Positions 12,753-33,676 of a stretch of DNA of 64,000 bases are shown one piece after another. The stretch lies in NCBI RefSeq assembly GCF_932294415.1, contig NC_065538.1, forward strand, positions 41,422,843 through 41,486,842, read 5' to 3'. Source of the DNA: Quercus robur (taxonomy: Eukaryota; Streptophyta; Magnoliopsida; Fagales; Fagaceae). The position numbers were made by a program, and so were the translations under genes. Below the pieces are notes generated by a model, which was not told where the DNA came from, searched no databases, and saw only the letters and a list, made by a program, of their open reading frames with translations. Every line of letters starts with the position of its first letter. Position 1 is the first letter of the stretch.

Positions 12753-13622
12753 TTAAAGTTCCATTAAAGTGCATTTCCACAGGGCAAAAACTCTGGAAAA
12801 TCTAGAACACCAGTATCATTTTTGTTGAGGATGGTAGGGAATAGTAGACTGGGTCAGTTCTCAAAACTCCAAGGCTGGTTACTGGTTAAACTTTTTCTGC
12901 AAAGCAACCTAAGAAAACGAGTTCATCAAGTCCAGCAACAGAACAAAGATGATGGCATGGATAAGTTAAAAGCCACAACTTTGCACCACTCTCAATTATA
13001 TGCTATATTACAAAGGTTAAATATTAAAACATGTATAGCACAGGGAATCCAGTCGCTGCTACAATAGTTTCACGAATAAATACTTTTTGATACGATATCC
13101 TCTCTTTCTCTCTCTCTCTCTCACAATGGAGAAGGCAAAAATCAATTAATTACCAACACATTACAAAAACCTCTCTCCTACAGTGGAAGGCAAAGAGTGA
13201 AAATTAAAAAAGTAATGCAGCTGATCCCAACAAACACCGGACATTGATGCATACGCAACAATGTTCTTACAATGAGGATATGGAGGATCCAAGATGAAAG
13301 CAGCAGAGAGGAAAAGCAGTTCTCCCAGATGGCAGATTTGTTCACTTAAGGGCTCAATTCCTCTTTGATTCTTCCAGCTGCATGGCAACTGGCTACTTGA
13401 TAGGCTATGTCAGGATGTGTTGTAAATTATAATGATTTTAAATGTAACAAGGCAGCAGCATCTCTTCTGGATAGAGGCTCTCGCTCACTGAGAATGAAGA
13501 AATGATTTGCTGCACCTTTGGTCCCAAAACATCAACTTCTCTATACCAACAAATATTTCACAAATTACCTGCAAAACTGCAAAAGAAAAATAAATCCAAT
13601 AACTTTTGCTTGACATGATATA
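12753..13622 (-). other. Region downstream of NRPB2 including its probable 3' UTR
   Basis: No exon is recognisable here. The part next to 13623 is the likely 3' UTR of the minus-strand NRPB2 gene. A (TC)n microsatellite sits near 13100-13122. The minus-strand open frame at 13161-13388 has no recognisable domain. Confidence 0.5.
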
Positions 13623-22678
<9,056 letters not shown>

Positions 22679-23737
22679 GGCTCTGCGATTCCAATTCGAA
22701 ACCCTAACTGTTGAATTTGGGTATGGAAGTGATGAGATAGAGTGTGGAAGTGAAACCCTAGCAGAGCGTTTAGAGAGAACAGATGTTTCAGTGTTTTTTT
22801 TTTTAAGCAAAAGAGAGGTTTGAGTTTTGGGGGTTCAAAATGACGACTAGTTTGGGGCAAGGTGTAAATTTGAAGATTTATAGTCGGGGTCGGGAGGCCG
22901 TGTCTCTGGCGGTTGGATTAGAACAGAACAACTTTGCTCTTTTATGTTTTTACTTTTTACCAATTTGGCACGCTATTTTATCGAATTTTTTTTGCATTTA
23001 ACATTATTTAATTTATTTTTAAAACATTTTAATTAGTTGTCTTGTTTACAAAACAATGTAACAAACTAGTATTTCAAGGCTCTAAAACTCGAGTTCAGAG
23101 GTTGAACTCGAGTTTTTAAAACTCGAATTGCATGTGATGGCAGTCTGATGTGAAAAAAAATTCACATAGAAATCGAGTATTTAAAACTCTAGTTCTCATT
23201 CTCCACATTCCACGAATAGATCTCTTTCTTTTTCTTCCTCAATTCTTTTCTTCTTCCTTCCAAATCTAATTCTTCTTCTTCTTGCCCGATCTAGTCCTCT
23301 GTTCATCTTCCTCTCTTCTTCTTCCTTCTGGATCTATTCCTCTGATCTAGATTTGATCTGGTCCTCTGTTCTCTGTTCCTCTATTCTGGATCTAATTTGA
23401 TTTGTTCCACACTTCCACTATAGAAATCGAGTCCTATAGACTTGGGCTTACTTTTTACAAACTTGAGTTTATAAGACTCGAGATCTACATGGCAAAAAAC
23501 TCCAGATCAGCAAGTGGAACTCAAGTCTTTGAGACTCGAGTTTCATATTGAACTCATGCCAATAAAACTCGAGATGCTACTTTACTAAATCGTTTCTAAC
23601 GCATGCTAACTAACGCTATTGTCTCCCAAATGCATGCTAGCCTGCAAATTCCCTCCTATTTTATCTATTTTACCACTTTACTTTACAAAACACTCCTTGT
23701 TAGTTAATTTATTTTAGCATTTAACACAATAAAATAA
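22679..23737. promoter_or_regulatory. Upstream region of NRPB2 and a tract rich in CTCGAG-containing words
   Basis: The first 250 bases upstream of the NRPB2 start (22679-22930) should hold its 5' UTR and promoter, but I see no clear TATA box. From about 23080 to 23580 the palindrome CTCGAG occurs five times (23088, 23107, 23477, 23535, 23568). It is usually embedded in AAACTCGAG or ACTCGAGTTT, alternating with pyrimidine-rich TTCTTCTTCC sequence. No gene is visible. Confidence 0.4.
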
Positions 23738-24081
23738 TACTAGCCTCATCACATGTGCTTCGCGCGTACGATAAGACTTTTTTTTTTTTTAAACCTGTGT
23801 TTTTATTTATAATTTTTATTTTGAAATTTTAATTTATAAGTGGATAAAGCAATTTGAAAATTAATAAGAGGTGTGTTCTAATAAATATTACTGTTTACTC
23901 AAAAAGAAAATCAATAGGAAAGTGGCTCTATTTTTTAAGCAATTTTAGTGGGAGTTAGAGTTATATTTTTACCGGATTGTCCTTTAGTTTTGTCTCTACT
24001 TAAACATAGAAGTGTAGGGACATTTTTGAACCAAAAAAGAGCATCCCAAACAGAGGAAGCCCCTTAAATAGTAGTATAGAT
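23738..24081. repeat. Left arm of a large inverted repeat
   Basis: This segment (starts near TACTAGCCTCATCACATG, ends near GTAGTATAGATA) reappears in reverse complement at 25760-26083. The similarity covers the whole length with point differences and small indels. Shared landmarks include GTTTTGTCTCTACTTAAACAT and the outer TACTAGCCTCATCACATG. It may be two separate copies of one dispersed element in opposite orientation. Confidence 0.7.
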
Positions 24082-24550
24082 ATCCATTACAATAAACAAC
24101 AACCACAACCACCACCAACAACACAATAGAATAATATTTTTAATAAAATATTTTCTTTTTTACCATCTTAGCTACTGTGTATCTATGCACTATAGCTCAA
24201 CAGCAAAAAAATATGGCTTTTGCTCGACTGATGCATTAGCCTTTTATTCCGTTTTGTTATATTTAGTTGCTAAATATAGCATTTTACCTATTTGCCTCCA
24301 CTAATACTAATGCTCTTATGCTGGCATTGACTATGGAGGCTTACTTAGACCTCGTTGGAGTGTGGGAGTTGGGATTGTAATAAATCTTGAATTATCAAAA
24401 ATTTCATTATTTTTTTTCATAGTGTTATTGTTATATGTTATTACTATTTTTTTATAATTGGATAGTTACAAGGTAATTTGAACCTTTGATGTCATTGATG
24501 AAAATATTAGAAAGTGCTAGTTGAGTTACAAAGATTTCGGTGTTGTACCT

Positions 24551-25588
24551 TGATAGGCCAAAAACGAATTGACCCCTTGTGATGAATTAATTTATCAATT
24601 AACCAAGTTTATTAATTAATCAAATTAACATGCAAAGCGCGTGGTAACACAAACAAATCACCAAATAACTAAATATGCGGCGGAAAATAAAAGACACGGT
24701 GATTTGTTTACGAATGAGGAAAACCTAACGGCAAAAACTCCATCGGGTGATTTTTAGGTCACCACTCCCGAAACTTCACTATTATCACAACAAGCAGTTA
24801 CAAGTAAAGGAATCTCAAGTACCTTACCAACCTACAGTTGAACCCTTACCCCAATCAATTGGACTTGTTCTATAGTGACAATTTCCCTTTTCGATGCATG
24901 GCTCCCAAGTATGTGACTAACCAATTGATTCACGGATCCCAGTACGCGGCTTACTCCTTTGCACGAATCCAAGTACATGACTAACTCCACAACAACCCTT
25001 TGATTGTTGTAGTTGATTTGCAGCAGCTTCACATAGAAATACCAATAAGATCTTCAATGTTGGTGCAAGAGACTTTGCTTGGTTATAAAACCCAAAAGCG
25101 TACAAGAAACGCAGCAAGAACTCTTTCTTCTGTAGGAGGAGGCTAGGGTTTCAAAAAGAAAAACTTATGACACTCTCTAGGGTTAGGTTTTTCTTTTTCC
25201 ACCTCCTTTTAAATAGGAGTTTAATGGGCTCTCCTATTCCAAATAGGTTTACACAAACCTTGGGCTTTCCTAGTCCTATAAGGATATACAAACCCATAAA
25301 CAAATAGCCTTTTAGAATAAAAGGTTTCTGGCTATAATTTGAAAACTCGTAAGCTCGATCGATCGAGGCATCTGTCGAGCTTTAATAAATCTCGACAGAT
25401 CGAGCTTCTATCGAGCAAGTATCGAGACCTGCAGATTGCACTTTTCTTGAACAGTTCTTGAGTAGTCTTCATGTCTTCAATTTAACCACTTGTAATGATC
25501 ATCTTGAATCTACTTAGATTTACCCAAATACAAGTAAAGTGCGTTTTGTCAAAAGATATGCCAATTACATAAAAATATGTCCCCAACA
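24551..25588 (-). mobile_element. Solo LTR (copy 1), TSD TACCT
   Basis: The element begins TGATAGGCC and ends CCCCAACA, with the 5-bp word TACCT directly repeated at 24546-24550 and 25589-25593. It matches the element at 42958-43934 over most of its length: shared GAATTGACCC, GCGGAAAATAAA, TGATTT followed by TAGGTCACCACTCCC, CCTACAGTTGAACCCTTACC, and the terminal GCCAATTACATAAAA. Read on the minus strand it starts TGTTGGGGACATA, a common 5' start for plant Copia LTRs, and has a TATTTAAA box about a third of the way in. I therefore prefer the minus orientation. No internal region or second LTR adjoins it, so it is a solo LTR left by recombination. Confidence 0.88.
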
Positions 25589-25759
25589 TACCTTGTATGT
25601 TGTTATTAGTGTAAAGTAAAAATGATATCAATAAAATATTAAAGTATATATAAAATTGATAAATTAATTTTTAAAAAAAATTTCTAACCATAATTTATGA
25701 TAAATTTTGATTTTTTTTTTGGTTATATTTATAACATTATTTTTATTTTTGTTATGTTT

Positions 25760-26083
25760 ATCTATACTACTATTTAAAGGGCTTTCCCTGTTTGGAATCC
25801 CTTTTTTTTGTTCAAAAATGCCTCTACATTCCTATGTTTAAGTAGAGACAAAATTAAAGGACAATCCAGTAAAAATACAACTCTAACTCTTACTAAAACA
25901 TTGCCTAAAAAATAGGGCCACTATTCTGTTAATTTTCAAATTTCTTTATCCACTTATAAATTAGATTCTTAAAATAAAAATTATATGTATAAAATAAAAA
26001 CATAGTTTTTTTTTTGCTACAAAATAGGATCACTAAAAAAAAGCCTTATTGCATGCGTGAAATGCATGTGATGAGGCTAGTAT
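25760..26083. repeat. Right arm of the large inverted repeat
   Basis: Reverse complement of 23738-24081, ending in GTGATGAGGCTAGTATAA. The two arms flank about 1.7 kb that includes solo LTR copy 1. See the left arm for shared landmarks. Confidence 0.7.
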
Positions 26084-28210
26084 AACATTATTTGGATTAT
26101 AAAAAGGCTAAAAATCGTCAAGAGAAGCCAACCAAATTGCCTCTCATATTTCCTCAAAAAAAAAAAAAAAGTCCCTAACAGGCCTGGTTACCTAAATGGC
26201 TAAATTGACACTTAACCAAACCAAAATCACATCTCCATAAAAAGATCAACCCTTGGGAATTTTAGACACAAACCTTGGCAATTTTAGAGTATACAAGCTC
26301 ACCAACCTAGAATCACTCCATTTACTATGATCTTACTCAACATAACGTTTTTATGTCAAATACAACAAAAGCCAAAATAAGTTTCATTAGGCCCTTATTC
26401 AGCCAAAAAAAAAAAAAGTTTCTTTAGGCCCTTGATCACATGTGCATAATCTTCCTCTCTCTCTCTCTCTCTCTCTCTCTCCAAAAAAATATTTCCCTCT
26501 TTTTGTCATATTTTATTGTCGGTCACCTTTGGTTGTTGTACATGTGTAGTTTTGTCTACCCCTTCTATTCAGCTCATGTTTTTGTGTGTAGCCCTTAAGG
26601 TAAAGCTAGCCTTCACCACAATACATGTCAATGAAAGTAGCAAAGATGAGCCCTATCTTGAACCCAGGTCCGAAAGCAAAGCCAATTAAACACAACATGT
26701 GCCAACATGAAGAAAAGGCTTTGACATTTCTGGCGACTTCATTGGGGATTTGAGTTACACTGTCAGAAGAATATGCTGACTAAGTCACGAAGTTTGCAAA
26801 ATGAAATATTAATAACCAACATGAACATACTGTCACATAATATACTCAAGCTGCAATCTTGAATACATTAGTTATCACAATCACAAATTGTGAAATATCT
26901 GTCGAAATAAATACCACACAAAACATTGGATTTTCCCCCATTTTCACAAATGGGAAATACTTTTTCTAGCCTAGAGCTTTTTATAGCTCAATTGATATAT
27001 TTTGTTGTTTCTTACGGAGCCATCCAAGGTTTAAGTCCCCCACAACTATTGAATTAAATAATAATAATAATAATAACTTATCCATGTAAGGTAACATTGC
27101 AACTATTATATACAATTTAGCACAAGTAATGTATATGGACTCTTTTGCTTGCACTTAAGGATGGCAAATGTGTGGGCTATAAATTACTATGGGATTCCAT
27201 GTGCTACCCCTTTTTGTAGTTGTACTATGGTTATGTAATATATTATAAACCCAGTTTAAAACACTAGTATTACTATTTTCGTATGTGTTTTAATAAGTAT
27301 TACTGTTTACTCAAAAAAAAAAAAATCATTCACCAATTTATTAATCATTTATAAGATAATTATGACCTATATCCAAACTAATTATTTTTTGATAATTCAA
27401 TAGTTACAATAAAAGATGGGAGATTTGAACTTTGGATGTCATGGACATGATTAGGATATGCCAATGAGTTGAGTAATTGAGTTACAAGACTCTTGATATC
27501 TAAACCAATTATTTAATTTAATGTAAAACTCAACTCAACCCACCCACTTGTCCATTTATATATATATATATATATATATATCACCAAAATATATCTAAAA
27601 CTTCAAAAATAACTTAAAACTTTTAAATTGATCAAAATATCCCTAAATTATTTAAAATGAACAAAATACCTTAAGCCTAAAAAATGACCAAAATGAAATT
27701 ATTTCCATATAGACAAAAGAAGAAAAAAGAAAAAAGTAATGCATTTAAACGTGTCCAAAAAGCTCATACTTTAACTAAAGACAATTACTGTCGAGCTTAG
27801 TAACGTGAGCTTGTCAACAATGAGGCATTAAGATAGTTGAAAATATGGAGAAATTGATTTGGTAGTTGGTTGAGACTATGTGGTCTACTAGCTTGGAGTT
27901 AACCGTAGCATGCCCCCTCATCCTTGGGTTAATGGTCGATACTTATGCCTAAAAAAAAAAAAACTAAAAAAACTAAAAACAATTACTATATATTAGAAAT
28001 TAAGTAGGTTATAGTTAGCTTAACTGATAAAATCTATCATATGTGAATAAGAGATCTAGACTAATGATGCAAAATAATTATCATAGAGCAGACCTCATAA
28101 GTTGAAATTCTATAAAATCAATAAAAATATAATAAAATTCTACTTAAACCTACACCCAAGTTTGACATGTACAAGGACCAATCATATTTTAGTTATTATT
28201 CTTACAATGT
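26084..28210. other. AT-rich repeat DNA, no gene
   Basis: Contains a (TC)n microsatellite (about 26454-26481), an ATA-trinucleotide run near 27058-27075, an (AT)n run near 27558-27581, and a short fragment of the inverted-repeat-arm family near 27285-27330 (ATTACTGTTTACTCAAAAA). No convincing coding exon is seen in either strand. Confidence 0.6.
26970..27060 (+). mobile_element. SINE-like insertion
   Basis: An A-box-like TATAGCTCAATTGATA is followed by a B-box-like AGGTTTAAGTCCC near 27029-27041 and then ACAACTATTGAATTAAATAA. This is the plant SINE head pattern. Target-site duplications were not identified. Confidence 0.45.
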
Positions 28211-28211
28211 T

Positions 28212-28868
28212 GGAAAATACTATGATGATTTATCTAGAGTTTTTATTTTATTTTATTATTATTAAAAAAGTTAGGTAGAAATACAATTTACACCTATTAA
28301 GTTTTAAGTTTGAAGTTAGTCATTTTGGTCATTTTGGTCTAGTAGCTTTAGCCCAAAATAATTTTAGTAATCTTTATTTGGTAACTTTACTAAAAAATCA
28401 TTTTACTTTCTTAAATTGGTCATTTTGAGTGATATTTTGGGCAAAATTACCGATCCTTAGATAACTAAAATGATTTTTGGAAGTTACCAGATTAAAAGGA
28501 CTACATTCAAATTCAAATGACTAAAATGTTGGAAAATACTATGATGATTGGAAAATACTATGATGATTTATCTAGAGTTTTTATTTTATTTTATTATTAT
28601 TAAAAAAGTTAGGCAGAAATACAATTTACACCTATTAAGTTTTAAGTTTGAAGTTAGTCATTTTGGTCATTTTGGTCTAGTAGCTTTAGCCCAAAATAAT
28701 TTTAGTAATCTTTATTTGGTAACTTTACTCAAAAATCATTTTACTTTCTTAAATTGGTCATTTTGAGTGATATTTTGGGCAAAATTACCGATCCTTAGAT
28801 AACTAAAATGATTTTTGGAAGTTACCAGATTAAAAGGACTACATTCAAATTCAAATGACTAAAATGAT
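28212..28868. repeat. Tandem duplication, about 338-bp period, of a long-inverted-end element
   Basis: The segment starting GGAAAATACTATGATGATT at 28212 restarts at 28550 and is almost identical for about 318 bases. The 19-base start word is present a third time at 28531-28549. The block holding AATACAATTTACACCTATTAAG near the left is matched in inverse near 28880-28975, where the minus strand reads AATACAATTTACACTCGTTAA. The unit may therefore be a partly duplicated MITE with long inverted ends. No coding content is credible. Confidence 0.8.
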
Positions 28869-31800
28869 TTTTGGGCAAAGTTACTAGACTAAAATAACCA
28901 ACTTCAAACTTAAAGTACCTAAATAATTTTTGGGCAAAGTTAACGAGTGTAAATTGTATTTTTGCCAAAAAGTTACAAGCTAAAATTACTATCATTGTTG
29001 GACAAATCAGAATCAAGAAAGAATCAACATTCATCAGATCAAATCAAAATCATAATATTAACAAAGCAGTACCATCGGGATATATTAGATTATCCAAATC
29101 TTCACCTAAATTGTAGTTACGCTCCATTTATTTCTTTGCTACATTTGAAATTTTTTTTAAGTGTTTGATGTGATTTGTAAAATTTTTCAAGCACAAATCA
29201 TAAAAATGGCGACTAGCTACGAGAGTCAATGGTCTAGTTGAAGTTGCTGGTTCAGCAGCTAGACCATAGGCTTTGTTGACTAGACCGACGACCAAGTGAC
29301 GGCCACTAGATGGAAGGGAGAGCCACTATGTGTGTTTTGTAAAATATTTTATAAAAATATGATAAAATGTTGAAAATATTTTCAGTAAAATATTTAACAA
29401 CAAAACAAAAATGTTTTTTTTTTGGTTTTTTTATTTTATAATTAATTTCAAATTTTATGGCTTCATAATTTGTTTTTCTCTTTCCCTTCACCAATCAAAA
29501 TGGAAAACGCGTTCCCTATGGCATCCTCACAGACTTCTTTTGCAGCGTCTTGAATCCCTTGATCCTACCTTTACAACAACTTAACTTGCAAGGACTTGAA
29601 GAAGTTCTTGGAGTTCGATCTCCAACTCCAAGCAAAAGGAAATTTGGTTTGACGGGTACCTAATAAGTCATCTGGTTACAACTCATTTGGTACTTGTGTT
29701 AAATAAGTATTATTTTATTTTATTTGCAGATGCACCTCCTGATACCACCAAATAATGATAACTCATATGTTGACATATTATCCCTAGTTCCCCACCCCCT
29801 CCTCCTCCCCAACCCAAGGATGAAAATTAATGCCCCCCCCCCCCCTCTCCCTCCCTCCCTCCCTCCCTCCCAACACCCAAGCATTTATTAGCTGTTTATT
29901 AGATTAGACCCACTTTTACAAGTATAAAAAAAAAATAGATAATTCATTTTAGAACACTAAAAAGGATAAATTAGTGTCAAGAGCCTTGTAGTTTATCTGG
30001 TTGGCACCTCGTGGTGTTTCTAAAGGAGACATCCAAGGGATAAATTAGGATGTCATATTATTTGTGCAACTAATAGTTGCATGGGTGTAAAACCAAATAT
30101 ATTACACCACACATCAAGGGCCCGTTTGGTTGGAGATTTCTGATATCGTTGTTCAGTTTTGTGAAAATATGTGTTTGAGTGTTATAGAAATACATATCAG
30201 AATTGTTATTATTGTTTAAACACTGAAAACTGTTGTTTAAACATTGATATCAAACAGCCCCCAAACTTCTCAATATCAAAACTATTTCTCAAATTTGCTA
30301 TACACGTCTTTTTAATCATTTACTCAAAATTTGAGTAAATATATCACACAAAAACCTACTTTCTGAATTTCATATTTTTCCCCCAAAATTTCTAATTCTT
30401 CACTCATAAAAAAAAAAAAAAAAAAAAAAAAAAATTCCTCTCCTTTTCTAGCTAGTATTCACCAAAGCTAAAATGTGAAAGAAACTCTCCCCCACACCCA
30501 AAAAAAAAAAAAAAAACAAAACAAAACAAAACAATAGTGCATTTTCTTTCCTTTCACATCTCTTTTTTATATCAAAGCAAACTTATCTTTATTTTTTAAT
30601 CAACAAACATCTTCAAGACATTAAAATTAAATTTCAATTATGTCTTTAGTTTCACACACTCTTTTTAGATATCTTGTTTGTGTTTCAATAAATTTAGTTT
30701 AGATAAGCCAAACATAATGTCAAACTAATTAAAGACTGAGTTTAGACATTTGCATAAAAACTCAAACTAGTTCAATGTTGATTTGATTTTAAAGATTGAT
30801 TCAACATTAAACTAAACCAGCTTTTTGGGTTGTCAAACACCATTCCAATGTGTAAAATTGGAAGTGCTTCCTTTGTGTATTAATATCCCATTCCCAAAGG
30901 GTTGGCCTAGTGATTCCTAAAACCTTATGAGTTCCATGAGGTCTTTTTTTTTTTTGATACTAGAGTTCCACGAGGTCTTGGGTTCAATACTTTTAGCCAG
31001 CATCTTGGGGACACTCCCAAGGGATTCCTCCCTATAATTACCTAGTGTGTGTGAGAATATTGGGGGGGGGGGGGGGTACACTCACCCGGGGAAATAGTCA
31101 AGCTCTTGAAGAGCTTTGGACACCTTTGTTAGCCAATATATATCCCAATACCCACCTCCCTCTCTTCCTCAAACAAGATCCTGGCTGCACCAATGTAGAT
31201 GAATGTAGGATTGTCTAAGGGTTAGTATATTGATGGAGGGTGCTGTTGAATTTATGGGCTCTCTTACTTGAAAACATGTTGTAATATGATTATGTGGGCT
31301 TATGGAAGGGTTTTGTGAGTCAAAGTTGAAAGAACTGAAGGAAAAAGGTTGCTGGAATTTTAAGATGGAACAACCTTTAGTCCAAAGGTTGAATTAAATT
31401 GTGAATTAGTGACTCACGGTTTGGAACAATATAGGCCTTTTAGGGTTTAGAAATATGTATTAGGATCAAGGGGTGAAGGGAATTTAAGACAAGTGAAACA
31501 GATGAGAGAAGGAGATAAAGAAGGAATAAAGTGCTCAATACCACAAGATGAATGAAGAAAAAACTGCAGATCTTCATTCCAAATTACAAACCTGTTATAA
31601 AGTAGGAAACCCTAATGACAACTAATTCTAATCCTTCGAAGAAAAAAAATATCCCTACATATAAAATCCTATTAATAATAAGATTCAAACAAAAAGCTAG
31701 TAAGGCTCAAATAACTTCTATGGACACTAAACACTGGACCAAAAGGGGTTCTTAATTAGTTTCTTTGCCTCTTAATTGGCATAATGCCCAGATCTTTTGT

Positions 31801-33565
31801 CTTGGGATTCCAAAAGGTTAGTTTTTCTCTAGCCATCCAAGAAGTTTTCTGTCACTTGAACACACTTCATGTGGATTCCTATAGGGTACTAAAATGCATG
31901 GATTTTTCTCATCCAACAAACATAACCTTTTTCAAGCAAAGATTGGGTTAGGAAAGAGTGTAACTGTATATATGAAGTAAAACCTATGAAGCACCTACCA
32001 GAAGACCCAAATTGGTAACTGGCCATGCGCTAAGTTTTGGTGATTGCTGCTTGCTACTTGACATGTTCTCTTCCAAATAGTGAACTCTTCCTTAGGTTTG
32101 TCCCCCCTCCCCCCACCCCCCCCCCCCCCAAAAAAAGAAAAAAAAAAAAAGAAAACTCTTTCCTGCGTTGACCTTTGAAACTAACTACTCCAAAACAAAA
32201 AATAAAATTTCAAGATAGGAGCCCTACACTATTTGAGAATCCCTTAACCAAACCAGCATATTCTCTTTCTTATGAGTTTGCTAAAAGATACAGCCACCAA
32301 GGTACAAATGGAGGTCATAATGGATTTCTTTTCTACTTATAAAAAAGGGTTTATTTTCTTTTCACCCTTGGGCTCCTATTTAAACATGGAGAGATATTTG
32401 TGGTTTTAACTTGCCTCTGGCCTATGGAACAATGGCAGTTCATCTCTTCATAAAGTGATGAAAGGTGACAGTCCCAGGTCCAATCTTTACTGGCATGTTT
32501 GGATGGAGGAGAGGGGAGTAGAGGGGAGGGGGTGGGAGGTATAATTAACCTTATTTATATGTTTTTTTTTTAAAAGGAAAGGTGAAGAGGTTTGAGGGGA
32601 TTTGGAGGGGTAAGATATGCTTTCAAACCCCTCATTTTTAACTCCTCCAAAAGTGGGGGAATTTGGAGGGTTAGGGGGAGGCAGAGGGAAGGGAAGGGGT
32701 TCCACTTATATTACGAAAAATTGTCAATCTTGCACTTATGATGTCAATTTATATTTATTTCTTTAAATTGAATGACAGAGGTATACTTGCCAATTTATAT
32801 GATGTCTTTTTATTTCCTTTCCTTTCCATTTTAATTTTTAAACATTCAAAACAAAGGGGAGGGATATCTATACCCCTCCTCCCCTCCCTCTACTTAATTT
32901 GTAAAACATCCAAACAAGGGGAAGGGATAACCATTCCCCTCCACTCTTATCCACTTTTCCCTCATAACCTATACTCTACTCTCCTTTCAAACTTCCAAAA
33001 ACACTTTACAGGTGTGTGAATTGTATTTACATCCGAAAAAACAAGGGCTTAGGGACACATAAGATTGATTCTTTACTGAAAATTAGATGCAATATTTTGA
33101 ATTCAACATTTGGGGAAGGATTGTGCTAACATCAAACGCATTAAAGGGATTCAAAATAATTGGCTGTCTGTGCATATGATATTTCTGAATCAAATTACAA
33201 ACCAAGATGTACCTGTAACCCAAAGGTGTCCCTTATGGAATGTTTTCTAACTTTCACCCCAACCTTGCTGCACACACAACATTGGGTCAGATAAAGCAAT
33301 CTTGTTGTAGTAGCATATTGTAAAAGTGAAATCGTGGTGGTCCTGTAGGATAGATTAGAAAACAATCTGGAGTCCAAAGAATAAATATAACAGAAGTAAC
33401 TATTTTAAGTATGTGTTTGGCTTGTTGACATCTCCTTTCTCATTCTTCTTTATAGAATGATCTTTCTTTTACTGTTACTGCAATTTTAATCTTCAATTTA
33501 GTAACTGCTACAATCTTTCTTTCTGGATTAGTAACTACAACAATCAAATTGGTTTAAAATTGCAG
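28869..33565. other. Repeat-rich intergenic region upstream of the orphan exon
   Basis: Contains a (CTCC)n tract at about 29846-29871, several A runs (30410-30434, 30500-30515), a G tract near 31063-31077 and a C tract near 32116-32130. A small inverted-end segment near 30117-30262 has GGGCCCGTTTGGTT facing GATATCAAACAGCCCC. A SINE-like stretch lies near 30895-31060. Around 32490-33000, GGAGAGGGGAGTAGAGGGGA faces its near complement CCCTCCTCCCCTCCCTCTACT, suggesting a decayed inverted-repeat element. I looked for other anthranilate synthase beta exons here and saw none. Confidence 0.5.
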
Positions 33566-33676
33566 GGGGTTCAGTTCCATCCAGAAAGCATTATAAGCAC
33601 TGAAGGCAAGACAATTGTCCGCAATTTTGTTAAACAGATCGAAAGAAGGGAAGCTGAATCCAGAATTGAGGGTTGA
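33566..33676 (+). pseudogene. Orphan last exon of anthranilate synthase beta subunit (glutamine amidotransferase)
   Basis: A TTGCAG acceptor at 33560-33565 is followed by an open frame of 36 codons and TGA. It begins GVQFHPESI and continues TEGKTIVRNFVKQIE. This is the C-terminal end of a class-I glutamine amidotransferase, and the sequence GVQFHPES plus EGKTIVRNF is what plant ASB (TrpG-like) proteins end with. His and Glu in HPE are two members of the catalytic Cys-His-Glu triad. ASB releases ammonia from glutamine for anthranilate synthesis in the plastid tryptophan pathway. The rest of the protein (the nucleophile Cys motif and N-terminal exons) is not visible upstream in this window on either strand. 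I call it a gene fragment with its intron border and 3' flank retained. A gene with very distant exons cannot be excluded. Confidence 0.75.

Noticed and set aside
28212-29034. CRISPR-like repeat array from evenly recurring words
   Set aside because: The context is a plant nuclear genome, and the recurrence is a two-unit tandem duplication with inverted ends, not repeats and spacers.
32487-33019. Proline-rich small proteins on both strands
   Set aside because: They arise from purine- and pyrimidine-rich inverted repeat arms (GGGGAGG / CCTCCCC) of a probable decayed insertion.
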